The notes under the pieces: model-generated | Seen by the model: only the letters and a program-made list of their open reading frames with translations | Database searches by the model: none | Told to the model about the DNA's origin: nothing | Program-made: the position numbers and the translations under genes | Part shown: positions 10,759 through 22,019 of the stretch, in pieces | Layout of the letters: each line of letters starts with the position of its first letter | Numbering within the stretch: the first letter of the stretch is position 1 | Source: Spongilla lacustris | Taxonomy: Eukaryota > Porifera > Demospongiae > Spongillida > Spongillidae | Direction of reading: 5' to 3' | NCBI GenBank assembly: GCA_949361645.1 | Contig: OX442415.1 | Coordinates: 20,181,283 to 20,245,282 of the forward strand | DNA length: 64,000 nt

Positions 10759-13148
10759 GTAAGTATATTCACCGTTGTCGCGCTTACCTACACTGCACTT
10801 TTCTATGCCTTCTGCCATGCGTGTGCACATGCAGCTTAATGGAAACGTAAGCGCTTTTCAGCGCAGGTTTGTTGGCGACCTCCGTCGTTGCGAGGAGTTG
10901 GAGAGAATGATTCGTAAGTTATAATAAATAAGGTCTCCATGCTAGAATCAAGAAGGATCTTGCCCCTTTTCTGCATGCATGCAGGATATTTTGTGAACGA
11001 ACTCGATAAGGCGGGAATCTCCTATGCACAGCCGCCAGCGTCCTGCGAAGCCCCAGACCCGCACGTAATCTTCGACCTAGAGGTACATGCTTGCCGGTGG
11101 CTGAATCATTATGCATGCATCCGTGTATCTTCTAGGGATGCATGCACTGCATGGGGAGGTTAAGAATGGCTCTGCCGCTTAATTTGTAGCATGATCACAT
11201 GCGTGCATTAATTTATTTCAACTCCAGACGCAGTTTCGAAACCACGAGGATTCGCTGAAGCAGCTCAATGCCAACGAGGAGAACCTAAAGAGGAACTTGC
11301 TGGACCTCAAGGAACTCAAACAAATCCTGAATAAGGCGTAAACATTCTTCCAGGATGGAGAGCAAGTGTTGGCAGAAGCCTACATAGAACAGGCCGGGAT
11401 AGGTGGAGGCGGAAGCGCCCCCATCGTTGATTCAAAGCACACTGGTAAGAAGGGGGAATTGAGGGAGGAAGGACTACCACACCTTCGCTTCCGCGGCTAA
11501 TGAATGCCTCACACTGTGGGCGTCATTTCTGTACATGTGATACGATATGTCGCCCTGCATGCACAATAATGATTAACAATGACCAAATTGAATGAGCACC
11601 TACATGCATGCATGCATGTAAGCCTAAAGGTCGGGCTGTATGACTTCTTATTAATGCCAATGGCATATAGCTATGTATTTTCAAGATCGCTAGAGTGAGG
11701 TCTCCATGCATGTGTCATACCAGAGATAGCCGGTTAATACTATCTCTGGTAGTACATCTATTTGGCGTAATAGGGGCGGGGCATCACTCTCAGGATTTCT
11801 GTCAATCCGGTTGAATCAATGCCGCTAAAAGCAGCAGAAGGTGTCTTGGAAAACCCTGGCGTGCAAATGTATATACTTTTTGCAGTCGTTACATGCAGTT
11901 CATTAATTCCTGTCGATAACAGTTACATTGCTGTTGACACTGCATTGATATAATGTACTAGCTGGATTGGCTTTTATCGTTCGGAGTATAGATGAGTAAT
12001 GCGTGCTTTCACAAGACGTTTCGCGATAGATCATTTGACAACTAGTGCTCGTATATACTATTCGCTGCCAAACGAAACTATATATTCGCGATTACTTAGT
12101 CAGAATTACCGAGTGTGTTTCTCTTAATATGGAATATTCATTCCCCGCGCATTATACAAAAATTTGCCAATTGTTTACCTTCGACTTGTTTGTTTGCTAA
12201 TGGTTTAACGTGAAATTAATTTTTAAAGTGGTAACATTGATTTATCCTGCGCAGAAAGCAGCCTATCGTTTTTTTTTTTTTTAAATCGTTATAATATATA
12301 TAAAATACGCGCGTATAAATGCATGTGTGATCTATAGTTATGGCCCAATTAATGCATGTGCGTTGCGCCATCGATGCATGTTGCTTGAATATAAACTTGG
12401 ATTCAGGATCGAATGTTGATGCCACTTCTGCTATGAAGGGGTTTCATGGCACGCGTATATACTATATATATATACATTACTACAGCTGGGCAGAATTTTT
12501 ACATGCATGCATGCATTGCATGCATGACAATTCTGCAGGTGTATGGGGTGCATGATGCAAAAGTATACAGTTCATGACCTTTAGTTCTCAGTGTGTCTGT
12601 GCTATAAGCTTCTTGATCACCCATGCACGCACCCTGTCCCATGTTCAATTACAGAGGTACCGGTGGGTTCAGAGGCTCCTGGGGTATCTGCGACCAAGTT
12701 CACGTACGTGCATGTGTCAGAATAAAGTGAATGACATGCCGGTGGTGAGTGGAGGGGCTTCTGCATTCAGGGTTTATTGCTTGTATATGTATATGTTCAC
12801 TCATGGCTGTTTCGGCAGAAACAGTAACAATGTCTGCAATAATTACATTCTATCTATAGCTGTATACACAACACCATACAGAATCATGACCTATGACGTA
12901 ATGCTATTATCTTGCCACTGGACTGAGTGCATGGACGTATATATTGTACCATGCACCTCGCACAGGCGTAGGGAATTAAAAGTATTATGAAGTGGCCGGG
13001 GAGGGGGGGAGGGGCTCGCTCATAGCATTCCATATAGCTCTACTCTATTTTGGCTAAGATGCAAGCTGCATGAGTTTCTCCTTATTGCGATCTGCAATAA
13101 TGTGCATCAGAGGCACGAGGTCCTCCTATCACAGACCAACAAACATGC

Positions 13149-14500
13149 ATGTTCAGTGAGGAATTGGTGAATATGTCTGATGTCCAAAAGAAACGGATTC
13201 GTGCTGGACATCAAGCTGCGAGTACTGGAATTATCGCGCAGGTGCGTGATACTTTACAGGCTTCGGAAAAGAACTACTCAAGGTTACAGCAGCAGCTACA
13301 GGCGCTCAAAGACAAACTAGAAGTACTTTGGAGTCTGGACGCAGAGATACTGGACTCGATTGCACCAACCGAGGAAGATGTAAGTTCAGAAATTGAAGGA
13401 GCGGATATAGTTAGAGAAGAGATAGAAGTAGCAGTGATTGACATAGAAATGGCGCTTGAAAGGGAGAAGTGTTCTAACGCCACTACGCTTGAGAGGAACC
13501 CGTACCTTCCTCTTCCGTTAATCAAGTGCGAACAGGTAGGCCACCACGTACAGAGAACGTTTCCAGACCTACGGACCTTTTTGACAAAGTTCCTAGCCGA
13601 GAGATGTCAACATCTCCTATTTCTATTCCATTTCATTGGGAATCTGATATGCAGTATGGGTGCAAAGTGAAACTCCCAAAACTGTCTATTAGAAAGTTCA
13701 ATGGGGATCTTACGTTGTGGACTACGTTTTGGGACTCTTTTGAGTCAGCAATCCTAAAAATCGGAACTTATCAGCGATCGATAAGTTCAATTATTTGAAT
13801 TCCCTATTGGAATATTCTGCAGCAGCTGCCATAAACAGGTTGATGCTTAACGCAGTGAACTACGAAGAAGCAATTGCGATTCTTAAGAAACGGTTCGGGA
13901 ATAATTGCGAGGCACATTGGATATCTTGAAGAACCTGGAAGGTGTTATATCACAACATCACTTAAGAAACCTGAGATGCCTCTAAAATCAAGTAGAATCT
14001 CACATCAGGGGCTTGCATTCTCTGGGCATACCAACATCCTCATATAGTGGATTGCTGTCATCCATCTTCATGAATAAGCTACCACCAGAATTTCAACTTG
14101 CTGTCACTAGAGATATAACTGACCAAGAATGGGACATTGACTTAATGTTGAAGATTGTTGAGCATGAGTTGGACGCTAGAGAGAGAGCTGCACTGTGTTC
14201 TGGTACCCAAACAAAGAGACAAAATAAGGGCCTTCCGACTGCTGCAACCTTGTTATCAAAGGACTCGAGTCCAAATTGTATCTATTGTGATCACTGTCAA
14301 AGTGCAAGGCTGTCACAGATGTTGAAAAACGAAAGCAGATGCTATTGAAGTCAGGTTGCTGTTTTGTTTGTCTGCAGAAGGGTCATCATGCAAAGAACCG
14401 TCGCTCATCCATGAGATGTTCTGGATGTCAAGGGCAACACCACAGCAGTATTTGTTTGGCATCATCATCCAAACCTTTGAAATCAGGCAATCTTTCAGCA
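13149..14500 (+). pseudogene. gag: BEL/Pao gag
   Basis: Begins MFSEELVNMSDVQKKRIRAG with a coiled-coil-like stretch (LQQQLQALKDKLEVL). After a frame change comes the capsid core, VKLPKLSIRKFNGDLTLWTT followed by FWDSF, the hallmark of Pao gag (the domain often listed as DUF1759). The helix block LPPEFQLAVTRDITDQEW follows. Near 14350-14450 there are Cys/His pairs (CCFVCLQKGHHAK, CSGCQGQHHSSIC) that correspond to the gag-pol zinc fingers. Multiple frameshifts make it non-functional. Confidence 0.8.
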
Positions 14501-14521
14501 TCATCGTCAAGTTGAAACTCA

Positions 14522-15193
14522 ATGTGTCCAACCAGTAAACCCCAGAATGATGCAGTGCAGGGTGCAAATGGAAGATCACCTACTACATTGTCAATGTATG
14601 TGAGCACACGAACACCTTTGATACTGCAGAAGGCGAGACTGAGTGTCTTTAAAACGGGTGATTCATCAGTGCAAGTAAATATCAGGTGCATCTTCGATGG
14701 AGGAAGCCATGCCACTAACCGGCTACGTCAATTGCTTAAACTTTCAACAATGCACACTGAGACATTGGTGATCAAGATGTTTGGAGCAGAAGGCGGTAGG
14801 ATTCAGACCTGTGATGTAGTTAGTCTTGGTATGAAGCCACGGAGTGGAACTGACTTGGAATTATCACTGCTTACAGTTCCAATGATATGTGAACCACTCT
14901 CGGGGCAGCCAGTCAATTTTGCAAGGGAGCGATTCCATTATTTGGCTGACTCGAATCTTGCTGACAACAGCAGTTACGGTGACACACATGACATTAGCAT
15001 TCTCATTGGTGCAGATCAGTATTGGAGTGTAGTCACGGGCAATGTGTTGCATGGACGCGGACCCACTGCTATTGAAACAAAATTAGGCTGGGTCTTGTCT
15101 GGGCCTGTACCTGGATATGATCTGGTAGAATCTGCAGTGAACCTTGCTCCATCATTTGTCCTTCATTTTGGATGCAGGATCTCAAGGGAGTGA
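14522..15193 (+). pseudogene. pro: BEL/Pao aspartic protease region
   Basis: An open frame of 223 residues includes NIRCIFDGGSHATN, which matches the D-x-G-S-type active site of Pao proteases. Downstream are ISILIGADQYWSVVTG and ETKLGWVLSGPVPG, which are diagnostic for the Pao post-protease region (DUF1758-like). It is the best-preserved part of this element. It would cleave the polyprotein, but neighbouring domains are broken. Confidence 0.8.
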
Positions 15194-16990
15194 AGATTGT
15201 CTTGAATCAGTGCTCAAAACCTTCTGGGACTTAGAGACACTTGGAATACGCGAGGCTGAAGCATGAGTTTATGATCAGTTCATAGAATGCATACAGTTTA
15301 TTGATGGCAGATACTCTGTTCAGCTGCCATGGAAGGCACTGGAATATGTCCTACCAGATAACTACGAGCTTTGTCAGAAGCGTTTATTTAGCCTTTTACA
15401 TGGACTTAAGCAGACACCAAATCTCTTGAAGGAATATGATGCTGTCATCAAAGACCAAGTTAAGAAGGGCATTGTGGACAAAGTAAACAACCCATTTGAT
15501 TAAGAAAAAGACACACTACATACCTCATCATGCCATCATCAGGGCAGATGAGGCCACAACCAAGTTGAACGAGAGTCTTTATGCAGGACCTGCATTTGGG
15601 CAGTGACATTATACTTCGGTTTCGTCTTCATGCTGTTGCCCTAATCACGGACATCAAAAAGGCATTTTTGATGGTCTCTGTGGCTGAAGACAATCAAGAT
15701 GTTCTTCGTTTCCTGTGGCTTGATAATGTCAACAGAGAAATACCTCAGTCAGTTGTCTTGCGTTTTGCAAGAGTTGTTTGGTGTTACATCAAGCTCGTTC
15801 CTGCTAAATGCAATATTGAAATATCACAGAGAAGTATATAAATGAAGATCCATCCTTTGTTGCAAAGTTCATCAGATCAATATGTGGATGATGTCACCTT
15901 CAGTTCAAGCACTGTGAAGGAATCTTATGAACTGTACTGTCAAATCAGAGCATCGGCTGGCAGGTTTGAACCTAAGAAAGTTTGTGTCAAACTCTGCAGA
16001 ACTACAATGCTGTATCAATGACCAGGAGCAGTGTCATGTTGTTGTTTCCTCATTACGGAAGATTGCAGAAGAAGATCGATCGTATGCTAAGGATGTACTA
16101 GGCAACAGCCAGCAAGCTCTTCCTATAAAACAGAAAGTACTTGGCCTCTGTTGGAACTCTTCCTCTGATGAACTCAGTTTTGACGTCAACTGCATTTATC
16201 GATTTGCACAAAGTCTTGAACATACAAAAAGAAACATTGTTGGGATTGCTTTTAGAAATTTATGATCCACTGGGAGTGCTTTCTCTTGTTACAATTCGGT
16301 TCAAAATGCTGTTCCAAGAAATTTGCAGAACAAAGATCAGATGGGATGAGTGCATCTCAGGTAGTCTGATGGTCAAGTGGGAGAGACTCATTGCTGGTTT
16401 GCGATTGATGAACGCAATCCATATTTCTCACTGTTATGGTCTTGTTCCTGACAACTCAAGACAATATTGCAGTCTGCAAAGTTTCTGTGATTCATCTCAG
16501 GGAGCTTACGCTGCAGTAGTTTATCTGAAAATAAAAACGCCTGATGGAATTGCAGTTATGTTCATTGCATCAAAGGCATGGGTGGCTCCACTTTCTGGAT
16601 AGACCATCCCCAGACTTGAGCTGTTAGCAGCACTCCTTCTCTGCAAGTTGTTGAAGAATGTCATGCAGGCACTAGAAGTGGAATTGGAAATACAAAAACC
16701 TTCGTGCTACACAGATTCTAAGATTGTCTTGTATTGGATCAAAGGATACATGAAGGAATGGAAGCAGTTCGTACAAAATCGAGTAGTAGAGACAAGGAAA
16801 CTACTGCCTGTTGATTGTTGTATCATTGTCCTGGAGCTGAGAATCTAGCAGATTTGCCATCACGTGGAGCGGATGTGAGTAAGTTGGTTTCCAGTTCCGT
16901 GTGGATGAATGGACCTAAATGGTTGAGTGAGGCTGACAATATTAGAAGACACGACACTGTGGATGAACCAATACCAGAGGAGTGCTTAGT
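15194..16990 (+). pseudogene. pol: BEL/Pao reverse transcriptase and RNase H
   Basis: RT blocks: LITDIKKAFLMVSVAEDNQD, DVLRFLW, and the catalytic YVDDVTFSSS near 15880-15910. The connection block YDPLGVLSLVTIRFK follows near 16260. RNase H blocks: FCDSSQGAYAAVVYLK, IPRLELLAALLLCKLLKN, CYTDSKIVLYWIKG and HCPGAENLADLPSRGAD, in the order expected. At least five frame changes or stops are present (for example the TAG near 16600), so the enzyme cannot be made as it stands. Confidence 0.8.
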
Positions 16991-17204
16991 GAGATGAAGG
17001 TCATGGGCAGAGAAGCAATGCATGTAATACAGAACCTACTGGTGAGTGGAAGCGTTCCACTGATGAAATGTGATGAATTAAGTACGCTGAAGCGGTTATT
17101 GAGTCATGGCACTGAAATTCATGCAAGTCCTAAAGGGTAGAATCAGGAAGGCAGACATGCCCACATCTTTATCCATCACAGCAGATAACATTGCTAAGGT
17201 AGGT

Positions 17205-18130
17205 CTTGCATTGAAGAACATTGGACTGTCAAGGACTTTACAGTGCTAAAGATAGATCTGCATAATGCATTTAATCTTGTTTCTCACCATGTTAGACGAA
17301 TGTGCTACCTGCTTTCCAGAGTTGCTCCCATTGTCATCATGGTGCTATGGCCCGCATCCTTTATTGAGGCATCATTTAGGTACCATGAGCTCTGAGGTTG
17401 GTGTCCAGCAAGGTGACCCACTAAGTCCCTTGTTATTCTGCTTGGTACTGCAAGTTCTTGTGTCTGGTATTGTTACTGATGAAGGTTTCTCAAGTCTGCT
17501 CTTTAATTCATGGTACCGGGATGACAGTGTTATTACCTGTCCAAGACTCGCTGTTTTCAGAGCACTTTCAATTACCCAGAAATGAAGGGCCACATACATG
17601 TAAGGTCTTTTTATTAATGCAGCAAAGTATGAACTGTTGAGCTTGAGTGACCTCAGTATGTTCCCATCAGGGAAGAAAAAGTCTAATGTACCCCATTTTG
17701 AAATTCTTGGCTCTCCTATTGGTGATGCAATATTCTGCACCAAGTAGGTGTCCCAGAAATGTGCAATAGCTTCCAAATTGCTCACACAGTTAGAGGAGGT
17801 TGGCTCTGTGGACCCCCAAGTTGCTTTACTCCTCTTTCGCCAATGTGGAAGTTTTGCAAACTTGTACATCTGGCAAGATATACCTCCTTCCCATGTGGCT
17901 GAAGGATTTAAATACTTTGATATTGATGTTCGCCATTGTAGATACCTCTTGGGAACAGGCACATCTCAGTTTAAGTTGAGGGGTATTGGGCTTCACAGCC
18001 TCCCAGACCACTCAGCAGCTTGTTACATAGCCTCACTTAGCATGTCCACGCTGGAATTGTTATCTAATCAACATCTTGTCCATTCTATTGGAGAATATAA
18101 TAGCTGTATTCCACCAACAGTTCAGTGAGT
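17205..18130 (+). pseudogene. non-LTR-type reverse transcriptase fragment, family A
   Basis: Visible blocks are LKIDLHNAFNLVSHHV, VGVQQGDPLSPLLFCLVLQV, LLFNSWYRDDSVI (in the position of the catalytic YLDD), LGSPIGDAIFCTK and LEEVGSVDPQVALLLFRQCG. The same gene family appears on the minus strand at 51450-52790, with matching IGIGD-, VDPHVA- and LSRHSPAAYIASLS-like blocks. Stops and shifts are present, and both the N terminus and the C-terminal nuclease part are missing. It abuts the truncated BEL/Pao integrase. Confidence 0.7.
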
Positions 18131-18483
18131 GGATCCGACTAATAAAATACCCAGAACCCGTTGGCGTATCCTCCGGCAAAGCCTATATGTTTACCTTAAG
18201 GTCCGACCAATTCGGCCACCTCGACAGCTGCACGTGTTACTCGATTCCGACAAATTGCAGTGGTGATATGCTGCCAAACAACAAAAGAAGCAATAGTTGT
18301 TCCTTTAAACAATCCCTCAAACTGAAGTAGTCCATAAAAAATGCTATTTTCCTCATCCTTATCTACAGCTACGTGTATTGTTCATACGCAGCAGCAGCCA
18401 TTAGTAATTAGAAACCAAGCAATGTATGCGTGCGCCTCGCTATATTACATAAAATAAAAAAGCCTTGCATTAATCTACTATAG
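18131..18483. other. no supported gene
   Basis: A gap between the RT fragment and the Penelope-like copy. The minus strand has a short open stretch (near 18180-18350) with protein-like composition but no recognised motif. Confidence 0.4.
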
Positions 18484-20457
18484 TTTAAGTGGGAGGGGCC
18501 AACTTTCGTTGGTCGATCATGATAACCCTCTATCCCCATGTTTGTCTTGTGTTGTTTGGGGTAGAGGCGTTCTAAAAAGGGTGAGGGAGGTGAGATGTGT
18601 GTGTGTGTGTTGGGTCCTTGGATGGTATGGTGTTTTTGGAGGTTGGGATGAGTGAAGTGGTAAGTGTGGGTTTGGTTGATTTGGAGACCATCTTTTGTAG
18701 TTGGAGGAGTATGTGTTTGGTGTTGGCAGTAAAGGTGGTCGCCTATTGAGGTTGAGGGACATGAATGGTGGAGGTGTATTGAATTTCATTGACATTAGTG
18801 GTGGTGGTTGTGTTCTAAGGTTGGAGATCTCGGGTTGTGTTTGTTTGAGGGTGTATTTGGGTGCTTGTGGAGGGTGATCCTGCTGGTTTCTTTTGTTCTG
18901 CTTGGGTATGTCAGTGACATGGTTGTAAGAGGAGCGTTGCTGTGCTTGATGTGGGTGTACACGTTTCTCTGTGGACAGGGGGTGGGGTGGGCACGGTGGT
19001 CTCTTGTTTGTGGTCATTGTGCGCTGGCGATGAGCTGCACTTCCTGTTTGCATGACTACTTCCTGTCGAGCAGGCTCAGACCTTTTTGGGGGCTGCAGTG
19101 CGGGCGGGAGGCGGGAGTTGGTGGGTTGGTCTCTGGTCAGGCTTGGTGGTTTGGCGCAAGCTAACAGGCGTTGGTCCTTTCCCCGTGTTATTTGATGGTT
19201 TGGTTCTCATCTGTTAGAAGAGATTTGTCTGTGTAGACCTTGTGCAGCTTGTGTGTCTTCAATGTTTTGGCCATCTTGTTGTTTCTCTGTAGTTTGAGGG
19301 TGTCATGCAATGTTTTTAAGCTTTGTTGTGTTGTTGTTTGAGTGGTTTTCCATACGCTTGATATTTCAGTGTCTGTTTGTGAGTCTAGTTGTTCTTCTAT
19401 ATCTGTTAGTGTTGTGTCCAGTTGAGTTGTCAGTTTGTTAAGGTGCTGTACGTTGGCTGCTGTTAGTTCCATACTTGCCTTGGTAAGTATTTGGATGTAT
19501 TTGCTCTTAAATTCATTATCAGCGCCTAGGGTGGCACAGGTGGCGTGTGCTTTGTTCATCAAGGCATTGCTGGTTGAAGGTCTGGTGGTGCTGGGCCAGT
19601 TCATAGTACTTTCTTATTATTTTGTACATGTCCATTATTCTATTGTATTGTTTGTCTGTAAGTAGTAGGTCTGGGGATGGGATGGTTGTGGTGTCTGGAG
19701 TTGGGGTTGTGGTATGGTCTGCAGGTCTGGTGAGGGTTACAGGCGAGGCTCCGGGTGTGTTTTGATCTTGGGGTTGGTTTGTAGCTGCTGGAGAGGGAAG
19801 TGCGGGTGTGGCTTGGTAGTTGAGGTGTGTTTTGGGGATGGGGTAGTGGTGGCGGGGTCTGGGGGTTGGGTTGTGGTGTGATCATTGAGTTTAGTTATGA
19901 TTGGAGGTGGGGTTTCGAGTGTACTTTGGTCCTTGGGTTGGATTCATTTGTCAGATCGACAGTTGCGGTGCACTCTGGGGAAGAGGCGGAGACGTGGTCT
20001 GGGGACACAGTAGATGTGGCTTCGTTTTTCGGATCAACAAATGCCGTGTCTGGGTAAGGGGTGGAATTGTGGCCTGGAGACACAGTATAAGCAGCTTCAT
20101 TTGTCGGATCGACAATTGCAGTGTGGTCTGGGGAAGAGGTGGAATTGTGGCCAGGGGACAAGGTAGACGTGGCTTTGTTTCTCGGATCAACAATCGCAGT
20201 GTGGTCTGGGGAAGGGATGGAATTGTGGCCTGGGACACAGCAGAGGTGGACTGCAGTGGGTCTATGTCCTTATATTGGGCCTGAGTTGGTTTGGGGGAAG
20301 AGATTGGTAATGGTGTAGACAGTGGATTTTGGCGACGACGATGTTGCGTGCGCTGAGGTTTGGGTGATGTCATTACCAGATAACAGATCAGGGTCGCTGG
20401 TTCATGCACTTTTCTCTGATTGTCAGAGCGCCCTTTCCCTCGGGTGACAGGCATCAC
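18484..20457 (-). mobile_element. second, 3'-truncated Penelope-like copy in tandem
   Basis: From 18484 to about 19810 the sequence is nearly identical to 23336-24700 in the same orientation, with shared blocks such as GGGAGGGGCCAACTTTCGTT. The copy lies downstream of the near-complete unit, head to tail. It ends at the same junction where the other copy goes on into its RT. It also keeps a 5' portion (19811-20457) that the near-complete unit lacks. Head-to-tail partial copies are typical of Penelope-like elements (pseudo-LTR arrangement). Its frames (for example 18517-19053 and 19188-19604) are the Lys/Thr/Pro-rich N-terminal region without known enzymatic motifs. Confidence 0.75.
19925..20250 (-). 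repeat. minisatellite in the Penelope-like 5' coding region, about 78-bp units
   Basis: Roughly four imperfect units share TCTGGGGAAGAGGTGGAATT and TCGGATCGACAATTGC-like blocks. The units stay open in one minus-strand frame, giving a Pro/Thr/Leu-rich repeat peptide. Confidence 0.65.
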
Positions 20458-20570
20458 TTGGTACCTGTAGGGACTACTTCAGTGGGGTAGATTTAACTTA
20501 CTACTCCTGTATCGCTTTCGCTTGCTTGCTTGTGCACTGAATATCCTTTTCGTCAAAACTTTATCACATA

Positions 20571-20603
20571 TGCATTTCGGCTGGTTAGGCCTTCTTCAGT
20601 GCA
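20571..20603 (-). ncRNA. hammerhead-core-like stem-loop downstream of GIY-YIG
   Basis: The minus strand reads TGCA-CTGAAGA, then a GC helix (GGCC...GCC) closed by a short loop, then GAAA-TGCA, about 125 bp after the stop codon. CTGANGA, helix and GAAA is the hammerhead ribozyme core order, and hammerheads are known from Penelope-like elements. The outer TGCA arms pair with each other, which is not the classical geometry, so activity is doubtful. Confidence 0.3.
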
Positions 20604-20727
20604 ACAAAAGTTGACAAGAAAGAATACTGTTGTGCAATGTGTTTAAATACTACTGTGAAAGGCATGGTGCAGCTGGTGTAGTGAGTGCTAGCAGCTGGTA
20701 TATGTATGTTTGCATGTACTATGATTA

Positions 20728-21213
20728 TTAAAAATATATGTTGTTCAGCCCTTCAGGTGTTCTTGTTCTAAGTTTGTCGATCCACCATTGTTCTGCTGCC
20801 ATTCTCCGTGAGGGGTGTGTGTGTGTTAGTAGTATAATTTCCGTGTTGAATGTCCCGTGTGTATCAAAATGTTTGTAAAGGAGCATTCTGGGTTGTCTTG
20901 TAGAGCGGAAGCTGCTTCTGTGGTGGGACATTCTTTCTCTCAGACTTCTGGTGGTTTGTCCCACATACTGGAGTTTACATGTTTTGCATTGTAGAACATA
21001 TATTATGTTAGTGCTGCTACATGTAAGTCTGCTTCGTATGTGTATCTTTTTGTTTGTGTGTTGGCCTCGACCAACATGGGGCACACAAGGCAGGCAGTCG
21101 CCTCTCTTGCATTTTGTGGGGAGTAGTGGTATTGCGTAATATTTGTCTGAAGGTTGTAAGTGTGTTTTCTTTATGTCTGTGTTGAGTGGTGATCTTTTGA
21201 TAGTCTTCATCAA
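20728..21213 (-). CDS. GIY-YIG endonuclease domain of the Penelope-like element
   Basis: An intact frame of 161 residues. The GIY-YIG module reads IIYVLQCKTCKLQYVGQTTR (the Y...YVGQT hallmark), then SLRERMSHHRSSF with the conserved Arg-rich helix, HFDTHGTFNTEIILL, and a terminal AAEQWWIDKLRTRTPEGLN with the catalytic Glu. A CxxC-type pair (KRGDCLPCVPH) lies just before, as is common in Penelope-like linkers. The module nicks target DNA for integration. It is the C-terminal part of the polyprotein rather than a separate gene, since the upstream RT frame is interrupted. Confidence 0.85.
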   Translation of the reverse strand: MMKTIKRSPLNTDIKKTHLQPSDKYYAIPLLPTKCKRGDCLPCVPHVGRGQHTNKKIHIRSRLTCSSTNIIYVLQCKTCKLQYVGQTTRSLRERMSHHRSSFRSTRQPRMLLYKHFDTHGTFNTEIILLTHTHPSRRMAAEQWWIDKLRTRTPEGLNNIYF

Positions 21214-21574
21214 ATTTGGGAAATTATTGTATGCCGTTATTGGTTTGTTTAGGAAGAGTGGGAAGGTGGTTGCTTCTCGTTGTAGTATGTCAATGTGTTG
21301 TTGTAGGTGTGGTCTTGTGTGTTGTCATCTAGCATCATATTCAATTATTAGTGGGTATATTTTCTTTTTTTGTATAATTTTGGGTTGGTTGGACATTGTT
21401 TGGATCGCTTGGTTTATCATCTTGAATGGTATCCTCTGTTTAGAAAGTGATCAATTAATTGTTGTTTGAGTTTTGCAAATTGTTTTGGGTCTGAGCATTG
21501 TCTCTGATATCTTAAAAGTTCTGCTTTTATAATTACAGTCTTTGTATGGTGTGGGTGGTGGCTAGTGTGATGTA

Positions 21575-21908
21575 TAGACCCTTTTCCATTGTGGGCGTAT
21601 AAACAAATAAACGTCATCGTATAAACAGAAAACGTCATAAAACAGGGGCGTATAAACATATAAACATCACGTGCGCGCCTAAAACCTAGTCTCGTGCCCA
21701 GACTCATGGCACCGCAGCTGCGGATGAATACACGCTTGCATAGCGGTAATGTAATTCATCTGCAGCTGCGATGTCATGCGTCTGGGCACGAGACTAGGTT
21801 TTAGGCACGCACGTGATGTTTATATGTTTACACGCCCCTGTTTTATGACGTTTTCTGTTTATACGATGACGTTTATTTGTTTAAACGCCCACAATGGAAA
21901 AGGGTCTA
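21575..21908. mobile_element. MITE, 334 bp, almost fully palindromic, TAGACCC termini
   Basis: The element begins TAGACCCTTTTCCATTGTGG and ends with its complement. The inverted match runs about 130 bp inward through GTATAAAC-type blocks to a central region with GCAGCTGCG. TA flanks both sides (21573-21574 and 21909-21910). It splits the Penelope-like RT and has no coding capacity. It shares terminal bases and target with the MITE at 801-1151. Confidence 0.85.
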
Positions 21909-22019
21909 TATATTGAAATTAATTTGTCGGTTTGAGATGTGTTTTGTAGGACAGTTTTCTTGTTAGTTCGAAGTTGGTGTCTTTGTACATTATTAAATCA
22001 AGGTAGTCTATTGCAGTAT

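Larger units (their letters stand above)
10010..12703 (+). pseudogene. ATP6V0A: V-type H+-ATPase membrane subunit a (116 kDa), 5' exons, interrupted
   Basis: Exons: 10010-10102, 10738-10758 (21 nt), 10835-10913, 10985-11082, 11228-11444 and a tentative 12655-12703. The protein opens MGSILRSEEMVLLQLLLQSD, then continues GKVEFKD, LNGNVSAFQRRFVGDLRRCE, ELERMIRYFVNELDKAGI and LKQLNANEENLKRNLLDLKE. This matches the cytosolic N-terminal domain of subunit a, which links the proton-pumping V0 ring to V1. Exon phases agree. An in-frame TAA lies at 11339-11341, where a Gln is usual, and good coding sequence continues after it (TFFQDGEQVLAEAY). The later exons of this roughly 800-residue protein are absent, and a BEL/Pao element begins at 13149. 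Either this is a pseudogene, or the rest lies beyond the transposons and the stop is an error or an allele. Confidence 0.75.
13149..17190 (+). mobile_element. BEL/Pao LTR retrotransposon, decayed, 3' truncated
   Basis: The gag, protease, RT, RNase H and start of integrase follow each other on the plus strand in the order usual for BEL/Pao elements. Frames are broken at many points. The integrase breaks off near 17190, where an unrelated reverse-transcriptase fragment begins. No LTR was identified at either side. The element follows directly on the interrupted V-ATPase gene and may be the cause of its loss. Family assignment is confident from the protease and RT blocks. Confidence 0.85.

Noticed and set aside
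11338..11353. A 16-nt intron removing the V-ATPase stop codon
   Set aside because: GT...AG borders exist, but 16 nt is too short to splice, and removing it would delete conserved residues and shift the frame.
18808..20318. Plus-strand frames rich in Cys, Gly and Trp
   Set aside because: They are antisense shadows of the Penelope-like N-terminal region. The same shadows recur at 23658-24104 because the region is duplicated.
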